Shown: in pieces, positions 1 through 4,728 of the stretch
How positions within the stretch are numbered: position 1 is the stretch's first letter
How the letters are laid out: each line of letters begins with the position of its first letter
Source: Betaproteobacteria bacterium UBA6910
Lineage (GTDB): Bacteria; Pseudomonadota; Gammaproteobacteria; Burkholderiales; UBA6910
Direction: 5' to 3'
DNA: 6,077 nucleotides
Assembly (NCBI GenBank): GCA_002451065.1
Contig: DKBC01000003.1
Location: 1 to 6,077, forward strand
Program-made: the position numbers and the translations under genes
The notes under the pieces: generated by a model
The model's database searches: none
The model's input: only the letters and a program-made list of their open reading frames with translations
What the model was told of the DNA's origin: nothing

Positions 1-403
1 AGGCCACCCTCTTCCCCGCAGCGGCAAAGCTGCCGTTGGCTCCCGCAGCCACGGACAGCCCCGGCAGCCGGTTCAGCCTCAGAAGCCGGCGGGCATCCAG
101 TTGGAGCATGCCATCCGACGCGGCAATCAGGTCTACCGAGCCGCCCCGGGCCGGCGAGCGGCGATCGAGTCCGGAGCCGGCGACCATGCCTGCGACTTCC
201 GCGGCGGCTTCGTCCTCCCTCACGTCCCCCGACTCGACGATCGCCACCCACACCCGCCCGACGCCGGCGGACCGGAGCAACGCCAAATGGGATGCCTCCA
301 GCCGCAGCCCTTTGGCGACAACCCTCTTTCCGTCGGCCCCGAGCACGTTGTGGAGAAGCACATGCCCGAGGGCCTTCCCGGCCGGTAAGTGCTTCACTTT
401 CAT
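1..403 (-). CDS. Molybdopterin-binding (MoeA-like N-terminal) protein, partial, C-terminus beyond the left edge
   Basis: The first 134 residues read from an ATG at 403-401 and run off the window. The start MKVKHLPAGKALGHVLLHNV, the block KGLRLEASHLALLRSAGVGR (about 31-50), then VAIVESGDVREDEAA and a later GSVDLIAASDGMLQLD with LNRLPGLSVAA resemble the N-terminal part of molybdopterin-binding proteins related to MoeA. In the family this segment precedes a MoCF-type molybdopterin-binding domain and is sometimes fused to a MobA-like nucleotidyltransferase. Such proteins handle molybdenum cofactor for molybdo-enzymes in the cytoplasm. The SD AGGTGA (412-407) overlaps the stop codon of the upstream DUF362 gene and the intergenic gap is 7 nt, so translational coupling is likely. 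The family call rests on recognised pattern only, and the diagnostic C-terminal domain is not in the window. Another member of the same superfamily is possible. Confidence 0.68.
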   Translation of the reverse strand, partial: MKVKHLPAGKALGHVLLHNVLGADGKRVVAKGLRLEASHLALLRSAGVGRVWVAIVESGDVREDEAAAEVAGMVAGSGLDRRSPARGGSVDLIAASDGMLQLDARRLLRLNRLPGLSVAAGANGSFAAAGKRVA

Positions 404-410
404 GGGTCAC

Positions 411-1478
411 CTAGGTCAGGACGATGGCCTTCTCGGGGCAGATCTCCTGACAGCAGAAACAGATGATGCACGCCTCCCCGTCGACGCGGGGCAGACCGTT
501 TTCCAAGGAAATCGCCGACACCGGGCAGTGTTCCACGCAGGTTCCGCACCCCGTGCAGGTTTCGGGATTCGGTCGGGGTCGGGCGGTCGTCCGTTTGTGG
601 ATGACCTCCTGCATCTGCTCATCTTGCACCATCACCTCCCCTCTCAAGGGGGGAAGCTTGAAGTCGGGCAACCGCCGGAGCTCGCCCACCACCTCGATTC
701 GACTGAGATCGTAGTCCCCGAGCCCTTCCTCCTTCGCCTTCTGGAGAAACCGGATCTGGGACGGATCGCACCCCATCATCGTCGCGATAACGGCATCCAT
801 GGCCACCCCGTTGTCCGAAGCGAGAAGCACCCCAATGTCCCGGAGGTCAGGGGATGCGGGACCATTTCCTTCCATACCCACCACGGCATCGACGATGAAG
901 AGATCGGGGATACGGAGCCGGAAGACATCGATCAACATTTCATTGAACCGGGTCGGGGTTCCCGCCGCCTTGTGCAGCCTCGCTTTCTGCGCTCCCGGCA
1001 AGAAACCGTAGCTGTTCTTGATCGCCCCGGAGACGAGGGTCAACCCGTGGGTCTTGAACTTCGGCAGGCTGATGATCACGTCGGAGTCCACGACAGCGCG
1101 CGACAGGCTCACCGACTCCATGTAGTCCGCATTGAACCGGACCTTCCGCGCCTGGGCGCCGATGTTTCGGTAGTGGCCCCTGGCAGCCTCCATCAACCCG
1201 GATTCCTGGAACACCTCTTCGTTCGCACCATAGTACCGAAGGCCCGGGTTGTCCCCGACGACGATGGAAGCAGGCCCCAGCGATTCCACCTTTTCGACCA
1301 CGGCGCGAACCAGGGACGGATGGGTGACGATCCCCTCGCTCGCGTGCGACGCCCGCAGGGCGTTCGGTTTGACGAGAACCTTCTTGCCCTTGAGGTCCAG
1401 AGGAAACACCTCGAGAGCCCGGTCCACGGCTTGGCGGATGTTTCCATATGTGGCCGGCTGAATCAGCACTTTGGGCAT
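411..1478 (-). CDS. DUF362 family protein with C-terminal 2x[4Fe-4S] ferredoxin domain
   Basis: A 355-residue protein, a usual length for DUF362 proteins that carry a ferredoxin tail. The DUF362 body covers about residues 1-285 and includes KGKKVLVKPNAL, HPSLVRAVVEKVES, VVDSDVIISLPKFKTHG, SGAIKNSYGFLPG and LFIVDAVVGMEGNGP, all typical of the family. The C-terminus has two clusters, CTGCGTCVEHCP and CIICFCCQEICP, each C-x2-C-x2-C-x3-C-P, so it should bind two [4Fe-4S] clusters and transfer electrons. No signal peptide or membrane segment is seen, so it is probably cytoplasmic. The molecular function of DUF362 is not established. The frame stays open upstream to an ATG at 1607, but the ATG at 1478 has a near-ideal SD GGAGGAG (1491-1485) six bases away, and the family homology begins there. 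It lies directly upstream of the molybdopterin-binding-like gene and is probably co-transcribed with it. Confidence 0.9.
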   Translation of the reverse strand: MPKVLIQPATYGNIRQAVDRALEVFPLDLKGKKVLVKPNALRASHASEGIVTHPSLVRAVVEKVESLGPASIVVGDNPGLRYYGANEEVFQESGLMEAARGHYRNIGAQARKVRFNADYMESVSLSRAVVDSDVIISLPKFKTHGLTLVSGAIKNSYGFLPGAQKARLHKAAGTPTRFNEMLIDVFRLRIPDLFIVDAVVGMEGNGPASPDLRDIGVLLASDNGVAMDAVIATMMGCDPSQIRFLQKAKEEGLGDYDLSRIEVVGELRRLPDFKLPPLRGEVMVQDEQMQEVIHKRTTARPRPNPETCTGCGTCVEHCPVSAISLENGLPRVDGEACIICFCCQEICPEKAIVLT

Positions 1479-1484
1479 CGAGGA

Positions 1485-1491
1485 CTCCTCC
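1485..1491 (-). promoter_or_regulatory. RBS that sets the DUF362 start
   Basis: GGAGGAG on the minus strand ends 6 nt before the ATG at 1478. It argues against the 43-residue-longer open reading from 1607, which has low-complexity Arg/Ser-rich sequence and no comparable SD. Confidence 0.8.
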
Positions 1492-1708
1492 GATCGGCCT
1501 CGGCTGCAGGCACGCATTGCCCCGCGGGCGGATAGCGTAAGCGGTTGGGCGAAGTCGGACAAGTCGATTCGAGACCCGGTTTTGTCTTTCGGTCTTGGCG
1601 CCGGCATCGGGGGGCAGGGACGGGTTCATCGCTGTCCTCCATTGATCCGCCGGAGTTTCCTCTCGACCGCGCTAAAGTTTCCCGTGGGTTTTCTCATCTG
1701 GAATTAAG

Positions 1709-1737
1709 ACATTTTTCATCGCACATTCACATTTTTC
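1709..1737. repeat. 9-bp direct repeat at 20-bp spacing in the divergent intergenic region
   Basis: ACATTTTTC occurs at 1709-1717 and again at 1729-1737, start to start 20 bp, close to two helical turns. A shorter ACATT lies between them at 1723. The repeats sit in the only clearly AT-rich patch of the region and end immediately before the extended -10 at 1738. This arrangement suits an activator or repressor binding on one face of the helix, but no regulator is identified. Confidence 0.4.
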
Positions 1738-1746
1738 TGATATGAT
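1738..1746 (+). promoter_or_regulatory. Extended -10 promoter for the ACP-like gene
   Basis: TGATATGAT reads as TGn followed by TATGAT (5 of 6 to TATAAT). No good -35 hexamer is visible 16-18 bp upstream, which fits an extended -10 promoter that depends on an activator. The predicted transcript starts near 1753, giving a leader of about 68 nt. The rest of the gap 1479-1820 is GC-rich and shows no gene. I saw no convincing promoter for the minus-strand unit; the best candidate, TTGTCC-17-TACGCT on the minus strand near 1560-1532, is weak. Confidence 0.45.
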
Positions 1747-1820
1747 TGAGACCTCGCCGTCGTTTGCTCTGTTCGTGAAGTGCGTTTTCCGACCGCACCC
1801 AAACCGAAAGAAGAGTTGCG

Positions 1821-2177
1821 ATGCCAAGAATTGTGCTACCGGATGTGACGGAGATCGTGGAAGCCCTGCAGGCAGGCGTGGAGCGCCGACTCGGGAGAAG
1901 ACACCGACTGTACACCGGGGAGGACCTGATCGAGGACGTGGGACTGAACCCGGACCAGTTCGAAGAACTCATCGATGACTTGGAAGGGCGCTTCGCCGTA
2001 GAGATCGACCCCGAGACGATGGACCACCTCACCGTGACCGGAGCCCTGCTGGTGCGCCTGCTGCGCATCTGCAGCGGGGTTCCGGAGACGGACGGCCCTT
2101 CCGACGACGTTCCGGAGGAGGTCGGCCCGAGCCGCTCCGCCGGCCGGGCCGTGACGACCGACATCCCCGCCGCATGA
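1821..2177 (+). CDS. Acyl-carrier-protein-like protein lacking the phosphopantetheine serine
   Basis: A 118-residue acidic protein. Residues about 8-83 follow the layout of an acyl carrier protein: a first helix (TEIVEALQAGVERRLG), a loop, then GEDLIEDVGLNPDQFEELID and LEGRFAVEIDPETMDHLTV, matching the ACP pattern of LGLDSL, VEL, LEeeFgIeI and the TVgdL helix. The modified serine of the ACP motif aligns with Pro44 (L42-N43-P44-D45), so 4'-phosphopantetheine attachment at the usual position is not expected. Residues 84-118 form a Pro/Ser/acidic tail with no recognised domain. A purine-rich stretch (1806-1815) five bases before the ATG is a moderate SD. The gene is divergent from the DUF362 unit, and no fatty-acid or polyketide genes are nearby. 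It could belong to a DUF1493-like or other ACP-fold family. The fold is my inference from sequence pattern. Confidence 0.72.
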   Translation: MPRIVLPDVTEIVEALQAGVERRLGRRHRLYTGEDLIEDVGLNPDQFEELIDDLEGRFAVEIDPETMDHLTVTGALLVRLLRICSGVPETDGPSDDVPEEVGPSRSAGRAVTTDIPAA

Positions 2178-2183
2178 CTCCCG

Positions 2184-2227
2184 GATCGTCCGTGCGGCGG
2201 GCACATGCAACCGCCGCACGGACGATC
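2184..2227 (+). terminator. Perfect 17-bp inverted repeat after the ACP-like gene
   Basis: The arm GATCGTCCGTGCGGCGG (2184-2200) is exactly complementary to 2211-2227 around a 10-nt loop, and it begins 6 nt after the stop codon. The very stable hairpin suggests transcription termination or 3'-end protection. No U-run follows (AACGTTCTC comes next), so it is not a classical intrinsic terminator. Confidence 0.6.
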
Positions 2228-2361
2228 AACGTTCTCACCGAGACAGCCGTAGTTCTCCCCTCCTCTCGATGCGCAGTGCTTCGGGCCTGTCGGGGCGTCC
2301 TCCCACGGGACAGTGTCGGGATCCTCGTCGCCTGTTCTCCCCTTCGAGACCAAAAGGCCGT

Positions 2362-2390
2362 TTGACCCCCCGCGCCGCCAGTGCTACACA
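2362..2390 (+). promoter_or_regulatory. Sigma70-type promoter for the isochorismatase-family gene
   Basis: TTGACC (2362-2367), a 17-bp spacer, then TACACA (2385-2390) preceded by TGC, an extended -10. This is the best promoter match in the window. Transcription would begin near 2397. The GTG at 2381, which opens the long frame here, lies in the core promoter and so cannot be the start codon of this transcript. Confidence 0.58.
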
Positions 2391-2396
2391 CGTTTC

Positions 2397-2524
2397 GACG
2401 GGGGGACCCGTGGCTGAATCCCGGGCCCAAGACCCTTTTTGGCTCCTTGCCGACCGGGACGACCAAAAAAGATCTTCGCCATGCCCGGTTCAAAGAGGCT
2501 CTGCCCTGGAAGGAGGAGTGGACC
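2397..2524 (+). promoter_or_regulatory. Leader of about 128 nt with possible hairpins
   Basis: Between the predicted transcription start and the GTG at 2525 lie a small hairpin with 5-bp stem ACGGG/CCCGT (2398-2411, loop GGGA) and a 6-bp pairing ACCGGG (2453-2458) with CCCGGT (2484-2489) around an A-rich loop. No known riboswitch class is recognised. The structure may be incidental. Confidence 0.25.
2510..2518 (+). promoter_or_regulatory. RBS that sets the GTG start at 2525
   Basis: AAGGAGGAG, an almost full anti-SD match, ends six bases before the GTG at 2525. It decides for the 221-residue form over the 48-residue-longer reading from 2381. Confidence 0.85.
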
Positions 2525-3190
2525 GTGCCCCGTTGGTTTGAACGGATCCCGCCGGAAGAATTCGAGGTCTACAAGACTGCAGGCTTTGCCAGGAGAGAGC
2601 CGCCCGGCAAGACGCCGGCTCTGCTGGTCATCGATTGCACGCTTTCCTTCACGGGTTCACAGGGAAAGGAAAGCGTCACGCAAGCGATCGAGGAGTATCA
2701 GAGTGCGTGCGGTCCTGCGGCGTGGCAGGCCATGGGATTTATCAAAGAGGCGTTGAGCCTTTTTAGAAGCCAAGGAAGAGCGGTTGTTTTCACCAGGCCG
2801 GACTTGAACGACCAGAGGTTCGCAGGGGAGGCCACCAAGGCAGGCAAGGGCGCAGGAATGATCAGCGGGAATGAGATTGTGCCGGAGATCGCGCCCCTTC
2901 CCTCCGAATGGGTCGTGGAGAAGGCGAAGGCTAGCTGTTTCTTCGGCACACCGCTCGCTTCCTATCTGCATCAGAAAAAAGTGGACACGCTCGTGGTTGT
3001 GGGGGTTTCCACGTCTGGATGCGTCCGGGCCTCCGTGGTTGACGCCTTTTCCCATGGATTCAAGGTATTTCTCATTGAGGAGGGCTGTTTCGACCGCTCC
3101 GCCTTCGCACATGCCGCAAACTTGTTCGACATGGATGCCAAGTACGCGAATGTCATAACCTTCGATGAGTTTCGATCGACCTTCTCGTGA
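2525..3190 (+). CDS. Isochorismatase-family cysteine hydrolase (N-carbamoylsarcosine/maleamate amidase-like)
   Basis: A 221-residue protein, a typical family length. The catalytic triad is visible: Asp37 in ALLVIDCTLSF, Lys133 in VVEKAKASCFFGTPL, and nucleophile Cys166 in VVVGVSTSGCVRASVVDA, where the Val-Ser pair marks the conserved cis-peptide. The C-terminal DRSAFAHAANLFDMDAKYAN block is characteristic of the branch that includes N-carbamoylsarcosine amidase and maleamate amidase. Such enzymes hydrolyse a small amide or carbamoyl C-N bond through a Cys thioester and release ammonia. The exact substrate cannot be told, and true isochorismatase activity is unlikely from the C-terminal motif. 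No signal peptide is present, so it is cytoplasmic. It has its own promoter, leader and terminator, so it is probably monocistronic. No creatinine or nicotinate pathway partner is in the window. Confidence 0.9.
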   Translation: MPRWFERIPPEEFEVYKTAGFARREPPGKTPALLVIDCTLSFTGSQGKESVTQAIEEYQSACGPAAWQAMGFIKEALSLFRSQGRAVVFTRPDLNDQRFAGEATKAGKGAGMISGNEIVPEIAPLPSEWVVEKAKASCFFGTPLASYLHQKKVDTLVVVGVSTSGCVRASVVDAFSHGFKVFLIEEGCFDRSAFAHAANLFDMDAKYANVITFDEFRSTFS

Positions 3191-3215
3191 GACATTTTCC
3201 TTGTGAGAATTGCGA

Positions 3216-3250
3216 AGATCCCCGCCAAGTGGCGGGGATTTGAGTTTGGC
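3216..3250 (+). terminator. Rho-independent terminator after the hydrolase gene
   Basis: ATCCCCGCC (3218-3226) pairs perfectly with GGCGGGGAT (3231-3239) around the tetraloop AAGT, and a G-U and an A-U pair can extend the stem. TTTGAGTTT follows, a modest U-rich tail. It lies 27 nt after the stop codon at 3190. Confidence 0.72.
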
Positions 3251-3270
3251 CCCTGTAGGGAGTTTGGCCC
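3242..3270. repeat. 11-bp direct repeat, 18-bp period
   Basis: GAGTTTGGCCC occurs at 3242-3252 and 3260-3270. The intervening 7 bases are not repeated. The first copy overlaps the terminator tail. The function is unknown; it could be duplication debris at the edge of the decayed region. Confidence 0.45.
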
Positions 3271-3314
3271 GCTATCCTCATGGAACCCAGCCGGCCGAGG
3301 TTTCCGCATCTTGA

Positions 3315-3398
3315 TTGCTCAGAGCTCTGGACGGAGTTGTTCCGCCGGGCGTTCTTTTCGTTCACGGCGTTCCAGGAAGCAGCGCCACCTGGATCAAG
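3315..3398 (+). pseudogene. Possible alpha/beta-hydrolase N-terminal fragment
   Basis: The plus-strand frame encodes GVLFVHGVPGSSATW at 3348-3392, which matches the first strand and oxyanion-hole HG motif of alpha/beta hydrolases (usually followed by a PxDxxGxG region). After the Trp, similarity stops and the frame closes at a TGA near 3500. Upstream, a TGA at 3312 closes the frame, and no RBS precedes the only candidate start, TTG 3315. No catalytic serine nucleophile elbow (GxSxG) is found downstream in this frame. It is either a broken gene remnant next to transposon debris or chance; I lean weakly to a remnant. Confidence 0.3.
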
Positions 3399-3444
3399 GC
3401 CGACCGGCGAGGGCGCCATTGCAGGGAATCCACCGGGAGCATGG

Positions 3445-3551
3445 CCACCGCTGCCGTTCAACGTTGTCCCGGCTGGTGGGCCGGAAACTTTTCGGTTTGA
3501 GGTTCTGTTTGAGGGCGTGGAAGAAGGGGTCGATCTGCCCGAGGTTCCAGC
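3445..3551 (-). pseudogene. IS4-type (DDE_Tnp_1) transposase C-terminal remnant
   Basis: On the minus strand, 3537 to 3445 encodes QIDPFFHALKQNLKPKSF followed by RPTSRDNVERQRW. This follows the IS4-family C-terminal consensus RWqIElFFkalKQnLkiKtFvGTSeNAVkiQiW closely. Three things indicate decay. The catalytic Glu of the Y-R-E-K signature is Asp here (D123 of the open frame), with the Lys conserved seven residues later. Just upstream (near 3551) the LY-like part, read as E-L, is in a different frame from W-N-L-G-Q-I-D, which implies a frameshift. After the Trp the sequence loses the hydrophobic IW.ALI tail and ends at a stop at 3396-3394. The remaining transposase domain and the IS ends are not recognisable. 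No full IS is present, so it is a fossil. Confidence 0.6.
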
Positions 3552-3600
3552 AACTCCGGGCGCCCCTGTCCGCACCCAGACCACCTGGCCGTTGACCAAC

Positions 3601-3629
3601 TCGACGGTCTGTCAAAAGGCTGGTATGCT
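3601..3629 (+). promoter_or_regulatory. Promoter of the ABC importer operon
   Basis: TCGACG (3601-3606, 4 of 6 to TTGACA), a 17-bp spacer, then TATGCT (3624-3629, 4 of 6 to TATAAT) preceded by TGG, an extended -10. Transcription would begin near 3636, leaving a 5' leader of about 77 nt. It lies immediately beside the transposase remnant. Confidence 0.48.
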
Positions 3630-3641
3630 GCGCGCGAGGCA

Positions 3642-3672
3642 AGAGAGGGGCCCCGCTCCCGGGTCCTTCTCT
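3642..3672 (+). other. Imperfect GC-rich hairpin in the importer leader
   Basis: AGAGA (3642-3646) can pair with TCTCT at 3668-3672, followed by bulged GG/CC and CCC/GGG segments around a loop in the middle. It sits about 40 nt before the ATG and leaves the SD free. It may protect the transcript 5' end or be incidental. Confidence 0.25.
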
Positions 3673-3712
3673 CCGCTGTCCACCCTTCAACCGTGCGGCG
3701 AGGGAAACAGTC

Positions 3713-4687
3713 ATGAAAAAGACAATGGTTGGGGCACTCCTGGTTGCCGGGCTGGTTGCCGGCGCATTCGGCCCGGCGGCGGCCGACACCCAGAACAAGC
3801 GCATCGCCTTCGTGGCCACGAGTACGAAGAACCCGTTCATCGCCGGCATCGCCAATACAATGGAGAAGGAGGGACAAGCCCGCGGCATGAAGGTCACGGT
3901 GCTGACCGCGGGCTACGATGCGGCCGCCCAGGACCAGCTCATCAGCGACGCCATTGCGCAGAAGTACGACGTGCTCGCCATCCTGCCGGTGAATGCGCAT
4001 ACCGTCATCCCCGCCCTCACGCGCGCCAAACAAGCGGGCGTTCCCGTCGTGATCGTCAATAGCCCGATCGAGCCCGGCCACGAGGACCTCTACGTGACGT
4101 TCGTCGGGGAGAGGCAGGAAGAGCTCGGCCGCGTAACCGCCGAGGCGCTGGAACAAGCCATCAAGAACCGGAAGACGGCGAGGACGGCAATCATTTCGGG
4201 CACCCTCTCCGAAGCCACCCCGCAGCTGAGGATCCAGGGCTTCAAGGAAACCCTGGCCAAGGATCCCAAGGTCGAGATCGTCGCTACCGAGGATGCGCAC
4301 TGGGACATGGCGACCAGCGAGCGGATCGCAGGTCAGCTCTTTGCCCGGTACGCCGCGCAAGGGGGCCTCGACGTCATCTATGCGATGGCCGACAACATGG
4401 CCCACGGCGTGATCCAGGCGGCGCAGGCCTCGGGCGTGCCGCTCGGCACGGCCGATGGCAAGCTGATCGTGGTCGCCTCGAACTGCATGAAGTTCGGCAT
4501 CGACCACATCCGTGCCGGACAGCAGTACAGCACGGCAACGCAAATCCCGACCCGGACCGGCAGGGTCTCGATCGAGACCATCGCCGACCTCCTCAACGGC
4601 AAGCCCGTCCAGAAACACATCTACATGCCGATCGAGGCGATCACCAGCGCGAATGTCGAGAAATACGCCCAGGCCTGCACGTTCTGA
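3713..4687 (+). CDS. Periplasmic sugar-type ABC substrate-binding protein (Peripla_BP_4 family)
   Basis: A 324-residue exported protein. Residues 1-24 are a Sec signal peptide: KK, a hydrophobic core (MVGALLVAGLVAGAF) and an AAA|D cleavage site. The mature 300 residues match RbsB-like binding proteins: the first strand IAFVATSTKNPF (31-42), DAIAQKYDVLAILPVN with the PVVIVNS strand and hinge, SEATPQLRIQGFKETLA, a DVIYAMADNMAHGVIQAA segment and a C-terminal domain ending in YAQACTF. Mature Cys258 and Cys322 are the only cysteines and may form a disulfide, as in related proteins. It would bind a sugar or a similar small polar solute for the adjacent ATPase; the substrate is not deducible. The ATG at 3713 has AGGGA about eight bases upstream. 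The gene is first in the operon, with the ATPase 41 nt downstream. Confidence 0.93.
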   Translation: MKKTMVGALLVAGLVAGAFGPAAADTQNKRIAFVATSTKNPFIAGIANTMEKEGQARGMKVTVLTAGYDAAAQDQLISDAIAQKYDVLAILPVNAHTVIPALTRAKQAGVPVVIVNSPIEPGHEDLYVTFVGERQEELGRVTAEALEQAIKNRKTARTAIISGTLSEATPQLRIQGFKETLAKDPKVEIVATEDAHWDMATSERIAGQLFARYAAQGGLDVIYAMADNMAHGVIQAAQASGVPLGTADGKLIVVASNCMKFGIDHIRAGQQYSTATQIPTRTGRVSIETIADLLNGKPVQKHIYMPIEAITSANVEKYAQACTF

Positions 4688-4728
4688 CGCGCGGCCCGGC
4701 CTAGGCTGACGTCGAGGGCTTTGCTCGG

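Noticed and set aside
36..1535. A 499-codon open frame on the plus strand.
   Set aside because: It is antisense to the DUF362 gene, has Arg/Pro/His-rich composition without domain motifs, and no SD. It is an artifact of high-GC codon usage opposite a real gene.
1479..1607. N-terminal extension of DUF362 from an ATG at 1607.
   Set aside because: The extra 43 residues are low-complexity and lie upstream of the strong SD at 1491-1485. The conserved family start agrees with 1478.
2381..2524. Start of the hydrolase at GTG 2381 (269 residues).
   Set aside because: That GTG sits in the predicted -10 region with no SD. GTG 2525 has AAGGAGGAG six bases upstream and gives the normal length.
2398..2524. 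Guanidine or other known riboswitch, and a tRNA-like GGTTCAAAG at 2487-2495.
   Set aside because: The leader lacks the conserved elements of guanidine-I, -II and -III riboswitches as I know them, and no tRNA acceptor, D or anticodon arms surround the motif.
3280..4062. A 260-codon plus-strand open frame across the intergenic region into the binding-protein gene.
   Set aside because: It overlaps the binding-protein gene in another frame, and its sequence has no domain motif or SD. The in-frame part through 3445-3600 is opposite the transposase remnant.
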